Shown: positions 1 to 11,752 of the stretch, one piece after another
Numbering within the stretch: position 1 is the first letter of the stretch
How the letters are laid out: each line of letters opens with the position of its first letter
Source of the DNA: Platerodrilus igneus
Taxonomy: Eukaryota > Arthropoda > Insecta > Coleoptera > Lycidae
Length of the DNA stretch: 64,000 bases
Reading direction: 5' to 3'
Assembly: GCA_036346225.1 (NCBI GenBank)
Contig: JARFIW010001469.1
Span: 10,386,001 to 10,450,000, forward strand
The notes under the pieces: model-generated
What the model saw: the letters and a program-made list of their open reading frames with translations, nothing else
Databases searched by the model: none
Told to the model about the DNA's origin: nothing
Translations under genes and position numbers: made by a program

Positions 1-2427
1 TTACTATTTGTAGTAAAATACATTTCAGTGGGCAGCAATTTGATGGAGATAATGATACACATGTTTGCTAGTGACTATTCGTGTTATTGTTGCTTTCTAA
101 AAATGTCCTGTTTTCAGTGGGTTTATGATTCAAAAAGTTTACTCATCCCTTACAAGGCAAGTTAATCACTATATTATATAAAGTTAAGAAAAAAATTATT
201 TTGTTGTTCAAGGTTAAAATAAGACAACAATGTTTAATAAAGGGGTTTTGACAAAATTTGCGTTTTTGAATTTTTTTAGATGGTAATCGATACTTAAATG
301 AAGTTTCGATATATTTCTACATTTTTTTCATTTTAGTGGGGTAGAAAATAATTTTCAAAAGTGAAAAGACATTTGTAAAAAAAAAAGTGGCGAGAGGTGC
401 AGAGAAAAAAGTATATCGTTTAGCACGAACCGTTACAAAAATCACGTTTTCAGAACTTGACTAGCTCTGCTAATAAACAATATTCTGTGCCCTGTAGCAG
501 TGTAAAATCCTGCTAATATCCTTATAGGTAGGCAATCCTAATTACGGAGCGTATACATCTATGGTAGTATATAGTTCTAGTGCGCGTAGAACAAGTTAGA
601 ACGGAGTAGGGGTTTGAGGTCCGACGGCGATACTCGAGGCCATCGCGGTTTTCTGGTTCTTGTTGAGTAGAACTTGCAAGCAAGATGGTGTTTCGAGGAA
701 TCAGTTTCTTAATAAGAATTCTTGCGAAGAAGCGAGTTCGTTTTAAAATGTTTTATTTAACGAAACTTACAGCAGGCTAGTGGTAGGTGAGCTTTCTTTT
801 AAATAAAATTTTGCTAATGAAGTATTACAAATTTTAGCTGTTAGTTACGATCGAAATAAATATATCTAATGGCGTATGCATAAATTTGGACTTGATTAAT
901 GGAATTTAATATGTAGATGTAACATTCGAATTTAATTCAAAACAAGTGACGAAACTACAAGTGCGAGGTGGAGAGCAAAGGTTGTTGCTGCTTTACAATT
1001 CCATTGTTCATCGCAAAGGTCAAGTCGAGTCAAGGACTCAGCTGGCGGTTAGGTTTGGCTGTTTGCAGACAGATGACATTGTTTTCCTACAAATTATGTA
1101 ACTCGGTAATTATAACTTTCTTATCTGATCGGGTTTGGAACAAAATTTAGTTAAACAAAGAGTAAACTACAATAATTTTTATTCGTAACTTACCTCATGA
1201 TGTTGTAAACATTCCTGGACATTTTAAATTTAATTTTATTTTAAATTGTTAGTAAGTTACTTGATGCCTGCTAAGTCCACATTTACTTGACATTAAATGT
1301 GAACTATAATGACCTTTACCTCAATCTAATTTCACTTTTAAAATATAGCAACTTTGCATAAAGGCTTGGTACACATATTTTGTATTAACAAACAGTGTAA
1401 CACTGATAAGGTTATGAGCTCAGACACTTATCGGCGCATTTAATTTAATTTAATTGTAAATGATTTAACGTAATTTAATTTCTTTATTAATTGTATATTA
1501 AAATTTGGACTTATGAAAGTTTAAGTCGGTTTGTATATAGTTTTGCTGATTGAATCTTTTCTTAAGAAATTAAAGCGAATCATGCTTATTTGTACATACC
1601 TTTTCTTGTACATATATTACAAAAACATTAGAAATACTTTGCCTTTCAATTTGTTTATTTATTGAACTGGTGTGTTTGTGACTTAGTGCATTGAATGGTA
1701 CACTACTGTGTTAAGCTATACAGGTCATCCCACCCCTGAAGAAATTATTAGACGTTTTATGCTCATAAACTATTATAGCTTAGGCTATGTTTTTTTGTAA
1801 GCAAAATTTAGTGTTTTGTTTAGATTCTACCATACTTAGGAAGACGGAGTTTGCAGCCAGTGCAGCAGTCCCGAGGTGTTAGATATATTTTTTACTCCCT
1901 TACAGATAGGTGTACCAAGGAGTAGACAGCCTGCACTAAACATTTCGTTGAAGAGCCACGGTATGCCGACCGCTGATCAAGGGGAAGGCCATTAAGGACA
2001 AATTCGACGTTTTTGTCTCTGCATTTTTATGACAACTTGTGAAAGTTTTAAATTTTTAAAGTCTTTTAGTTAAGTTTTAATGTGAAAGCCTTGATCATTT
2101 CATATTTATTATAGAAAAGCTTTCTAGATTTCTTAGAACTTCATAATTTATGCAAAAAATTTTAGAACTTTATAAATAACCAACTCCTTGTTATCTAAAT
2201 CTTCTGTATGTATATAAAGTTAATGTTAAATTTTTACTTAATAAGCTATGTAACAGCATTCGTTGAAATATAGAAAGAAGTAGTAAAATATTAAAACGCT
2301 GAAAATTTATCCGTTTGGTATGAGAAAAAGATATCAAATTCAGGTGAACTGATTTCTACATGTTTGTGATCCTTTTTAGACCATCACTTCAGAAAAGAAG
2401 ATATTTGGTGATTTTTAAAGAAATGTT
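1..2427. other. unassigned AT-rich flank
   Basis: No gene could be supported here. The longest open frame (60 codons at 968) has no recognisable motif. A locally GC-richer patch at about 600-790 is treated separately as a possible noncoding first exon. Confidence 0.5.
600..786 (+). other. possible 5' noncoding exon upstream of the Ptpmeg-like gene
   Basis: This patch is richer in GC and CpG than its surroundings and ends at a good donor (tggtag/gtgagc, boundary 786/787). It holds a short ATG frame that stops just before the donor, so it would be 5' UTR. The coding start of the phosphatase at 11782 lies in an exon that opens with an acceptor at 11753, so an upstream noncoding exon must exist somewhere. 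Placing it here is inference only; no transcript evidence is available. Confidence 0.2.
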
Positions 2428-3230
2428 ATGGGCAAAATGAGTATTACATTAATGAGTTTTGATTTGTCGTAAAGGGGCGGGGAAACCCCACAATGATATA
2501 AGGGTATGTCAGCTAACTGCAGTGGTGTAAGAGCATGTTCCGATAGAAGAAATAATAAAAGAATGATAGAAAAATAAAAATAATGAAATGGCTGAAATAC
2601 AAATAAACTACGTTACACTAATCACTTACCCTGAAATTTTTACTCTTTGTCATAATTAAGGGCACCAAACCGTATGTCACAGCAATCCCTTCGATGTTAT
2701 CCTTACACGGAAGATGATTACTCTGCATTGGTCCTCCTTGCTTCAGTTTCCTAAATTCTATCACCTTATACGTAACCTTTCTCTAAAATATAGTTCAAAC
2801 ACTCGTAACATTTTTGTCAAATTAAAAAAATTTTCAAAATAAAATGCTTCTTTCAAATACAACTCCATCATGGGGGTGACTGGATATTCTGTCACAAATT
2901 ACGTACCTTGACATAGTATAATGCTGTCTAAACTTAAATTCTATTAACAATAAATTTCTGAAATGTCGCTACACTTACATTGATCTTGAAGACAAACAAA
3001 CATAAAGTAACATTCAATTGGCCAGTTGTTATTAACAAAAATCTTTAAAAAACATTAATCAATAATTAATCCTACCATGTCATTGTTATAGTTTTTAAAA
3101 TAGATATATCGGCATAGTAAATCCCAAGTTATGGGAAGTGCTCATTCTAGCATTGCTTCGAAAAACAACACAACACCAACTTTTTATTAACCATGTTTTT
3201 TTCAATTCACAAGTTCATAATTCATAAATC
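2428..3230 (-). repeat. dispersed repeat X (LTR/leader-like), partner at 43072-44033
   Basis: This stretch aligns by eye with 43072-44033. Shared blocks include the left edge (aaaatgag then ttacatt), a ctgcagtggtgt block, aatcacttaccctgaaa, and gtcacagcaatccctt. Read on the minus strand, the partner copy carries a primer-binding-site-like TGGCGCCC just after the conserved block, so both may be 5' LTR plus leader of an LTR element in minus orientation. No coding region is attached to either copy, and the class is inferred. Confidence 0.5.
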
Positions 3231-3555
3231 TTACCATACAAGCTCATTCTACTCACTGTTTAATTTCAGGTTATCCGGCAACACCAATGTTTTCTTTACA
3301 GTAATAGAAACTCCTTTAACACGACATACCATCAAATCCAAATTATTCTCTTAAAAGGTTCTTTAACCCTTTTTATCTTGGTCATCATGACATTATTCCT
3401 CCAGCGTGAATGAACCTACCCCGAACTTGCAAGCATATTTCATTTTCATGTCACCTGCCATATTTTTCCCTGTGGGAATCCACCATTACATGTAACTCTA
3501 TACTTTCAACTTGTCCTAATACGTACGTCTATGTGCGGTATTAGTTTCTTGTGTA

Positions 3556-3830
3556 ACTACGTTTTGACATTTTCTAATTAACTGTTTGCGAATAATTAAT
3601 TTAATTTTTTTGTTGGATGTTAATTACTCTACTTCTCTCGCTATAAAATTTTGTTCTCACTATGTAGTATATTCTAATCTATGCATTACAAGATTATTGT
3701 CATGTTACCTTGCATGTAATTTGTATTGTGTTGTAATATGGTATTATTTTCATGTTCTTGGTGGTCGAGACAGACAATATCTGTCTATTGTAAATTATCT
3801 TGTTAATGTGAAATACATACGCAGTCTTAC
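3556..3830 (+). repeat. LTR-like fragment, partner at 58143-58457
   Basis: It aligns with 58143-58457. Both share ttttgacrttttctaat near the left, taatatggtattattt, gacagtatctgtct-like and aatacatrcgcagt blocks. The copy here runs directly into copia integrase coding sequence, so it is probably a rearranged piece of the same element. The hydrophobic open frame starting at 3586 crosses this noncoding repeat and is not a real N-terminus. Confidence 0.45.
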
Positions 3831-3849
3831 AATATTAGGATGTGTTTTT

Positions 3850-4474
3850 ATTGATGTTCAAGAAATTCTTCAAATGAAAGGTATTAGACAGAAGTTAACT
3901 GTTCCTTACACTCCTGAACAAAACAATGGTAGTGAAAGAGGGAATCATACAATTGTTGAATCAAGTACTCAAATCATAATGTGAATTTTCCTAATGCTAA
4001 TTGTGCTAAACTACTTACATCTGCAGTATATGTACTAAATAGAACTGCAAAGTTATTAGAAGATGGTAGTGCTTCATACAATATGAGTGAAAAAGGAACC
4101 TCGTATTAAGCATCTCCGAAATATAAGTTCAGGCTGTGATTTTCACATTTCAACTCAAAGGACACCGAAGATAGACAAGAAAACTCAAAAGTCTGTCTTG
4201 TTGACCACGATGATGATGAACGATATTGAATTATATTTTTGAAGAAAAACATGTTAATTTATCCAAGCACGTTACATTTCAAGAGACACTTGTAGAATGT
4301 GCAAGAAAGTTAGTATCGTGTCGGAACGAATTTCAAAGGGTAAATATGTTAATGCTGACTCGAGTAATGATATTGAGTCTGATATCAACTCAAAAGAAAA
4401 CACTGATTAGAAACATGATGGACCTTGATTGGTACAAAATTTTCATATTATTCGAGCTTCAAAGTACTGATTGA
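3850..4474 (+). pseudogene. Ty1/copia integrase relic
   Basis: The translation shows copia integrase landmarks in order. First comes the GI-R--LTVPYTPEQN block followed by SERGNHTIVE (about 3880-3965), which contains the catalytic-glutamate region. Next is a frame-shifted AVYVLNRTAK block (about 4025-4060). Then, in a third frame, come DDERY and EEKHVNLSKHVTFQE (about 4205-4285), matching the integrase C-terminal region. Integrase joins element cDNA to host DNA. Stops, frameshifts and loss of most of the protein make this a dead fragment. No reverse transcriptase or paired LTRs were found. Confidence 0.7.
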
Positions 4475-4539
4475 TAAATTAATGACGAAGAAAGTAACTG
4501 CACTTAAGCATGATATTTATTATAAGCAACTACAAGCAT

Positions 4540-5524
4540 TGGAGGGGCAATATTCTCGAATAATGGTAATTGCGTGAAAGCATTTACTGGAAAACTATTA
4601 TTTCGGCAAATGTCTAAGTGTTGGGGGATCTTGGCAGCCACAGGTTGCATAACCCCCTTCAATAAATCTCAGTGAAATAGGGCATAATATTAGCAAACAA
4701 TATAAGAGCAACCGAGCTGTATTGCTGTGTGAGAATTTCAGGGAACTATGTAGGTTAGTTTAGAAAAGAAATAAGTGCAGGTACATGTACAACCAGTTAT
4801 GAGACGGAAAACCCAATGACGAAAAAATAAGCGCAGATAAATCTGATGATTATTATAAACAACTAGTTGTTTGTTGTGAAATATCTGCAACTAATGTTGA
4901 CTGTGCAAAAAGATATATTGGAAAATATATTAAATCGGTAAATGTTCAAGTGCTGGGGGAACTTGGCAGCCACAGGCTGCTTACCCCCCTTCGCAACCAC
5001 TGAATGTCGGAAAAATAGGGTATATAATTGTAAAACAATAGAAGGTGACCGAACTGCATCTAACAAGAAAGAACGGCGCCTATGATGAAAGACAACAAAC
5101 ATAGAACAAAAAGTTGTTGAAAGCGTATGTGTGGAGCACAGCACAGACAGTATGCCTACGAAATACAAGCAGTCTGAAAAGCAGACAGAAGAACAGTAGC
5201 GGCCTTTGAAATGCCGTGCTTCAGATGTTTGAGGATGGACAGACAAAGGTAATAACAAATAGGTTATAGAAACAGTGTAAGGGAACAAGGATATCTTTGG
5301 GAAAATAATATGAGAAATAGAAGGACAGAATAGGTTCTAAGGCATTTTTGGGGAATAGCATGGGATATATGACAAGCAGAGACAGGAAAAAAGAGGTGGA
5401 TGTAGACCTAGATCAGATAGCGATAGATACAGACTGCAAATTTCGGGGAAATCTGTAGGTTAGTTCAGAATAGGAAACAATGATGGTACGCGTCTAACCA
5501 ATTCCAGAACTGAAGACCCAATGA

Positions 5525-5530
<6 letters not shown>
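4540..5530. repeat. degenerate tandem duplication with conserved stem-loop
   Basis: Two diverged units can be seen. Unit 1 (about 4540-4830) and unit 2 (about 4880-5530) share a GGGGG...CCCCC block around GGCAGCC/GGCTGC (4612-4658 and 4950-4997) and a downstream block with gtaggttagt and acccaatga (about 4732-4825 and 5438-5525). Unit 2 carries about 350 bp of extra sequence between the blocks. No protein is recognised; a minus-strand open frame at 4863-5288 crosses the repeat without motifs. Confidence 0.6.

Positions 5531-5569
<39 letters not shown>
5527..5569. repeat. (TA)n microsatellite, left of mariner-like element
   Basis: Uninterrupted AT dinucleotides that abut the left inverted repeat. 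The array resumes on the right side of the element, so the insertion went into a TA array. Confidence 0.95.
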
Positions 5570-5572
<3 letters not shown>

Positions 5573-6073
5573 TGTGTCCAAATTTCGAGTCTCTTCATTG
5601 TGATTTCAGTTATTATAAGAGATAGAAATTGGGTTAAATGGGGAAAGATTTGGAGGAATCCAGGCCAGTTTTGTATCCGTTTACAAAATTGGCGTAAGTT
5701 GTCTGGTTTTGGAGATATTCGAAGAAAACTAAAAATGGCGGATTTTGTTTTTTGATAATAAAACATGAATCATAAGTCGCACCATCACAAGACTTGCACA
5801 TTATTAAGACACTTTTCTAAAAGGAGTATTTTAGCATAAACAGAATCATTCGACTGTCTTTTGTTTTCGAGGAAACGCCCACAACTTTTGTTTTTCTTAT
5901 GGCCGCCATTTTGAATATTAGGTGAATGTTATGCGCCTTAAAATTACTTTTTCAACGATATGCCACATGTCTATAAAAAATGTAAAAACTATCCTAAATT
6001 TTAAAAATAACTAAATTTGTATGTTCTATAACGTTTGGTAATCCCAACAGGGCAAAAATTTGATTTCTACTTT
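5570..6073. repeat. left 504-bp terminal inverted repeat
   Basis: Reverse complement of 7606-8109 with only scattered mismatches. The inner boundary is at tgatttctacttt. Confidence 0.9.
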
Positions 6074-6230
6074 CCAAACAGTAGTAGTAGTAGTACCACA
6101 TACATTTTGTTAAGTAGAACTCGTAAAGTATTGGATATAAATCTTAAAATTAACTTAAACATAAAACTGTAGCCTATCTTATCTAATTTAGGGAACAAAA
6201 TTAAATGTGACCGAAACAGCAAACTATCAT

Positions 6231-7374
6231 CTAAATTCCTTCCCGTAGATGCTGAAAATGCTGTCCGTTTGCAGCACGGCACATTCGACAATTAATTAAA
6301 ACTTTCTGTACAACTCTGCTTAACGTGCGCCTATTTATAGAGTTAAGAATGTCACGGATTCTTTCCTGCAGTTCGTTTATATTGTGAGGCGGTTCAAACT
6401 CATATACCTCATTTTTAGCAAAACCCCATAAATAAAAATCAAGTGGTGTAAGATCTGGTGATCTTGCCTGCCACATAATTGGTCCACTATTGCATATAAT
6501 ATTTTGGCCAAAATGTTCAGCTAAAAGGGTGCTAACTTCTCGGGAATTGTGACCTGGACAACCATCTTGCTGAAACCATAGTTTTCGAAAATCATCATCA
6601 TTTGGTACAAGTCCTCTAATAGCCGGAATTATTTGGTCTCTTAACAATTCCGTATATCTGGCGCCATTGAGGTTATTGACAAAATAAAAGGGTCCAATCA
6701 AATTATTACCTATAAAAGTATTAATTACATTGGTTAATTTACTAAAATATTTATATCATAATTAACTACCTAAGATACCACACCAAACGTTAAATCCATA
6801 TCTCGTTTGAAATTTGCGTTGCGCCGTCAGATGATGATTTTCAGTGCTCCAGTGATGCGTGTTATGTTTATTGAACACCCCGCAATTGGTAAACCGCGTT
6901 TCGTCTGTCCATATTATCAATTCTGGAAAGTGCGGTTCTTCCTCGCATTTTGGATGTACCAATTACAAAACGCATTCGTCTGGCGAAATCTTCTCTTTTG
7001 ATGCCTTGGACAATAGTAGGTTTATAAGGATGAAACTTTTCCTTTTTTAAAATATTATGAACAGTTGATTTTGGAATATTAAGTTCACGGCTTACAGATC
7101 TTACGGATGTGGATGGATTTCGTGTTACCGCCTCAGTAATGCTTAGAACACGTTCCGTATTGTTTAAGTCGTATTGTTCCCTAGTCTGTTCAAAAGCACC
7201 ATAATTCAGTAAATTCATTACAATTTTTCTGAAGTATGTTTTATGCGGTTGTCGTCTTTCTGGATACAATTCCAAATATCTGGCGGATGCCATATCAGCG
7301 TTCCGAAACGATTGTAAATAAGTATTTAGCATATCAAACTTTTACTCATTCGAAAACTTGTAGACATGTGCCAT
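6231..7374 (-). pseudogene. mariner/IS630-type DDxD transposase, broken, with a 60-bp intron
   Basis: A cut-and-paste transposase in three frames. The start chosen is the ATG at 7374-7372, because its frame (MAHVYKFSNE) reads into MLNTYLQSF after a single TAA. Helix-turn-helix region: about 7330-6970 (SVRSVSRELNIPKSTVHNIL). Catalytic motifs are IIWTDET (first D, about 6905), WFQQDGCPGHN (second D, about 6560) and RSPDLTPLDFYLWG (third D, about 6440). I count 36 residues between the second and third D, against 34 in classical mariner. A clean 60-bp intron fits at 6769-6710 (GT...AG on the minus strand) and restores the frame through GIL-G-NNLIGPF. Frame breaks near 6960 and the early stop show decay. 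Confidence 0.88.
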
Positions 7375-7605
7375 TTTTTAAATTAAAAATGCAGCACCAC
7401 TGGCACCAAAACTTACAACACACACAAGTTTATCTAGATTTTAGAATTTGTTTGACATATAACTGTAATTCAATTGTTTGGTTTTGTCACATACCACCGC
7501 CTACTATTTTAAAACGATATCATTTTAACTCTGGTACCACCATAATTAATAATTTGTGACAAATGCTGTTTGTGTACATTATAAAATGTGTATTGTACTT
7601 TTCAT

Positions 7606-8106
7606 AAAGTAGAAATCAAATTTTTGCCCTGTTGGGATTACCAAACGTTAAAGAACATACAAATTTAGTTATTTTTAAAATTTAGGATAGTTTTGCATTT
7701 TCTTATAGACATGTGGCATATCTTTGAAAAGGTAATTTTAAGGCGCATAATATTCACTTAATATTCAAAATGGCGGCCATAAGAAAAACAAAAGTTGTGG
7801 GCGTTTCCTCGAAAACAAAAGACAGTCGAATGATTCTGTTCATGCTAATATACTCTTTTTAGAAAAGTGTCTTAATAATGTGCAAGTCTTGTGATGGTGC
7901 GACTTATGATTCATGTTTTATTATCAAAAAACAAAATCCGCCATTTTTAGTTTTCTTCGAATATCTCCAAAACCAGACAACTTACACCAATTTTGTAAAC
8001 GGATACAAAACTGGCCTGGATTCCTCCAAATCTTTCCCCATTTAACCCAATTTCTATCTCTTATAATAACTGAAATCACAATGTAGAGACTTGAAATTTG
8101 GACACA

Positions 8107-8109
<3 letters not shown>
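7606..8109. repeat. right 504-bp terminal inverted repeat
   Basis: Inverted copy of 5570-6073. Ends in CACACTG followed by TA. Confidence 0.9.

Positions 8110-8160
<51 letters not shown>
8110..8160. repeat. (TA)n microsatellite, right of mariner-like element
   Basis: Continuous TA dinucleotides; the other half of the array interrupted by the transposon. Confidence 0.95.
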
Positions 8161-8163
<3 letters not shown>

Positions 8164-8459
8164 AATAATACACAAGTACATTCCCATAATATAAGAACAA
8201 ACAACCTCTTAAGAATTCCATTCACACGACTTCAAAAATCTAGGTACTCTTTAAACTATTATGCTTTAAAATTCTATAACTATCTTCCACAAACCCTAAA
8301 GTTATTACCATTAACAAAGTTTAAAAGAGTAGTAAAAAATTTCTTAATAAAACGGGCATTTAACTCTTTTAATGAATATTGTGGTTACGATTTCATGATT
8401 GATCTAAAATAATATTCTACATATTTTTAATGTACTCGTTACTTATTTAAAATTTTGTT

Positions 8460-8463
<4 letters not shown>
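8161..8463 (+). pseudogene. 5'-truncated non-LTR retrotransposon, C-terminal tail of RT ORF
   Basis: About 80 codons ending with TAA at 8410-8412. The HSHNIRTNNLL, SLNYYALKFYNYLP and KFKRVVKNFLIKRAF pattern is what follows the reverse transcriptase domain at the extreme C-terminus of many insect LINE ORF2 proteins. The insertion keeps only this tail and about 50 bp of 3' sequence, then runs into (TA)n, which fits a 5'-truncated LINE copy with a microsatellite tail. The family assignment rests on the motif pattern only. Confidence 0.6.

Positions 8464-8502
<39 letters not shown>
8464..8502. repeat. (TA)n microsatellite
   Basis: Pure TA run between the LINE tail and repeat copy A. Confidence 0.95.
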
Positions 8503-8504
<2 letters not shown>

Positions 8505-10442
8505 CTGTGAAACCTACAAAAAAAACTCACCAGAGTAAAAAAAAATATTCGAGCCTCTCAAACTGGGCACCAAGATTTGCTGTGATTCTCACCCTGTTGA
8601 ATCTCTTCTGATAATCGCCTCTTTACTCTTTCCGCCTCGGCTGCTCACCTAGTTAAAACTTTCATCCTCATTCATAAAAAAAAACAAACACATCATTTTA
8701 ATTTGCATCCAGAATTAAAGTCCTTCTAGGATGCCTACTAATTAATTTAACAATATTTGCAGACCTGAGTCTGAGTACAAAGGGAGCATATCCCACCCCT
8801 TTACGTTAATCAAAGAGGTTAGTCTAATTGAGCTCAAAGACAGACCCAAATTTTCATCATAATCAAGAACATAAACTGCTAAATACTCCTTTCTACTTAA
8901 ACAAGAAAATTTCACTTAAAATTAAAAATTTGTTGTTTGTACAAATTCACTACTGTCCATTTTTAGCAAACAAATTATAAAGTTATTCAACACACACCAA
9001 AACATCAAAAATCGAACAAGAAAGCATAAGTTACCTGAAGGTTAATGCACTCGTGGCTCCAATGTACATCGTCCCATTCCAACTGGGTTATGTTTACGGC
9101 TTTCGATTCTGAACGCTTTTAAAATTTTCTACACCACCATTCATCTAAAATTGTTTCAGGGCTTCTCAGGACTCATCTAAGTATATCAAAATCTTGTTTT
9201 GTGAATCCAATCACGATTACGAATAACATTTAATAATTAACACCCCCGAAAAATAGCAAAGAAATTCATACTTCTTTCAAGCTATACCCCAAAACTGCCT
9301 ACTTTTGTTTATTCATTTATCGTTACAAATTTGGATAATTGGTACAGTAATACTCGCAAATATAACTAGACTTTATTACCTTGTATCTTCTTTTCTAAGT
9401 GCACTAATGCATAATAACTTGTATCGTAGCACGTAAAGAGTAAACTGTTTTAAAGTATTCAATAATCACCAAAATATAAGAGCAAACTGTTTAAAGTATT
9501 GAATCAAAATCGAAAATCTAAGAGAGCGAAACTGTTTAAAGTCCGGGTTTATATAATAGCTCGCCTGTACGTCGGTTTAGTAGCGCGACGGCCAGTTTTC
9601 AGAATTTTGCATACTATGTTCCCTTTTCGACAGTCCGGCACAGCGATTCTAAAAATTTTCACACGCGCCAGTTGAAAATCTAAGAAATTTTCACACGACA
9701 CGCAACGCGTCTGCAAACAACTAACTAATTTTGTATAGAAATCGTTACGTTTACACCTCTCATATCTGCATCTTATTACAACCAATCGTAGCCCTCGTGA
9801 CGCTATACAAATCACGCCTTTAATTATTGGTGTCTCTGCTTGAAGCATTTTATCCTTCCTTTTCTACCTTGGCCTGAGTGGTGCAAATCGATACTCTTTA
9901 CTATCGGTTATTTCAGTCCACGTGGATTCATATGTTAATATAAGCTACGGTTTATCCGACCGTTTGCAATATACGCAGAATTTTCATGTTTATCCAAACA
10001 AATTAAACTGAAATTGACTTTTAAAAATACGCAGGTGTGTGCTCCTAATTAACGTTTTAATATAATTCTCAGAGCTTTTATTTCATGGTATTTTAACCTT
10101 GGATTTTCACAGGCTTTTATGCTTATTATATTATTAATAATGGTTCAATTAACTCCAACTAAAATAATAATGAATGGCATTGACTTCTACCCTTTAATTG
10201 TTAGCGAATACGCACTAAATCTTAATTTATTATTTGTACACTTTGTTTAATACCCATTACTTAACAATTGAATTAGTTATTATAAATTTTGCACGTAATT
10301 TCTATTTGTTTCTTGGAACAATTAAATTAAATACATGTTGAGCATTTTAGTTCTGCTTCTTTTTATAGAAACCGTCCTTATACACAGTGATTAAAATTAT
10401 TTGATGTAATTAATTAATTTTCTACCCTGGTCTAAATTTGAG

Positions 10443-10444
<2 letters not shown>
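8503..10444. repeat. 2-kb dispersed repeat, copy A
   Basis: It shares both ends and most of the interior with copy B (17759-19905). The left end is attgctgtg and the right end is ctaccctggtctaaat followed by gagtaatatata. Shared interior blocks include ccgcctcggctgctcacc, gacctgagtctgagtaca and a TATA-like patch near 9550. Both ends abut (TA)n. On the minus strand a TGGTGCCCAG motif near 8570 resembles an LTR-element primer binding site, so this may be a solo LTR, but TG...CA ends are not clear. The minus-strand open frame at 9549-9848 is not conserved in copy B. Confidence 0.75.

Positions 10445-10490
<46 letters not shown>
10445..10490. repeat. (TA)n microsatellite
   Basis: Pure TA run at the right edge of repeat copy A. 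Confidence 0.95.
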
Positions 10491-10495
<5 letters not shown>

Positions 10496-10845
10496 ATATA
10501 TTTCTGGACGTTGTAATGTATAAATTAAGACCAAATAATCTTTTTTGGGTTTTATTTCGTCCAAATTTGAAGTTTACAAAAATGTCATTTGTAAATAACT
10601 GACGTTTCGGGAAATATGTTCCCTTAGACTTAGTTCTAAAATTAGAGTAAAAAGTTTACATATTTGGAGACGATTCAAATTTACTTACATTGACTTGACC
10701 GAAAACTAATTAAAAATACTTATTTGTATGATGTGCATTCATCTGTGTAGTACAATTTGAATAAACACATTTAAGAATTAAACAATTTTAAAATCCTATT
10801 ATAAATAAAAACATTAACAATATGAAAAAAGCAATAATTAAAATT
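10491..10845. other. unassigned
   Basis: No coding signal. A gacgtttcgggaaat motif near 10610 resembles sequence often seen in insect repeats, but no partner copy was found in the window. Confidence 0.4.
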
Positions 10846-10992
10846 AATTTTTGAACACAGTATACCTAGTAAGTTAATTGGTAGTAAAAGTCTATGTAGT
10901 GGAATATTTATATTATATTTATACCACTACACATTCCACTACATAGACTTTTACTACCAATTAACTTACTAGGTATACTGTGTTCAAAAATT
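10846..10992. repeat. perfect inverted repeat, 60-bp arms
   Basis: Arm 10846-10905 is the exact reverse complement of arm 10933-10992 (60 of 60 by my reading), with a 27-nt AT-rich loop. The structure starts aatttttgaacac and ends gtgttcaaaaatt. Perfect arms imply a recent origin or ongoing correction. It could be a small foldback/MITE or a palindromic duplication. No transposase or target duplication is evident. Confidence 0.9.
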
Positions 10993-11752
10993 ATATACCA
11001 ACTTTTATATATAATATTGTATTATTATTATTGACATACCAAAAATTGATATATTTCTAATGCATCAATATATCTATCTATCTATAACACGGTAATAATA
11101 TAATTATAATCAACAAATACTCATTTGCTTTCCTAACTAAATTTGTCTTTGTGGTAATGTACAAAATTATGTATTACCACCGTTTAAATTTGCCGCTTAC
11201 TTAGAGATCAACTAAGTCCCATGTGTTTGCTCATATCATCTCGTGCTGTAACTTTGAAATATATACGCATAGAATTCTATTCTAAATTGCCATTGGTTTA
11301 AAACCTGGATAAATGATAAATTTCGATATTTGCCCTAGATGCCACCACTATAGTTTATCGTGAAAAATTAATTTTATTTTTATAAAAAAATGTAATGACG
11401 TACTGTCAATAGTTTTAAGGAAGTAATTTTTGTTCTATACTTATTACACTTATAATAGATTAGTTTCAGTGTAAACAATGTGCAAATATCCACGTAAACA
11501 AACATGATTTACCCAAGAAAAACCAAGAAGGAAAGAGATAAAGTTACTGAATTCAATACCTCAATGAGTCACCAATATAAACCGCCAGCTGACCAATAAT
11601 GTGATATCCCATAGCAAAAAGGGACTACTTTATGTTCATTTCAGGTAATATTATTTTTTAATCCTAGGTTTCTCACTGTGTGTTTTTTATACTAAAACTT
11701 TAACACAAAATTATTTGAGGTTATGCACTTTTTCATGGTATTCTTCTTGCAG
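10993..11752. other. unassigned intronic sequence before the start exon
   Basis: AT-rich, with no motifs beyond the polypyrimidine tract and acceptor (ttcttcttgcag) that opens the coding exon at 11753. Confidence 0.5.

Larger units (their letters stand above)
5570..8109 (-). mobile_element. mariner-superfamily transposon with 504-bp TIRs
   Basis: This is a complete 2540-bp DNA transposon. It begins CAGTGTGTCCAAATTT and ends with the inverse, AAATTTGGACACACTG, flanked by TA on both sides as expected for IS630/Tc1/mariner integration. The inverted repeats extend from 5570 to 6073 and from 7606 to 8109, 504 bp each and nearly identical by eye. The interior holds one minus-strand transposase. 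Terminal repeats this long are unusual for mariner elements, which typically have about 30 bp. The transposase is broken, so the copy is non-autonomous now. Confidence 0.9.

Noticed and set aside
3586..3850. N-terminal part of the 132-codon frame as a membrane protein
   Set aside because: That part is repeat DNA shared with 58143-58457. Only the copia integrase end of the frame is real.
7236..7559. 107-codon + strand frame
   Set aside because: It is antisense to the mariner-like transposase N-terminus and reads on into the transposon interior.
9549..9848. 99-codon minus-strand frame with many Cys and Arg
   Set aside because: It lies inside repeat copy A and the frame is not kept in copy B.
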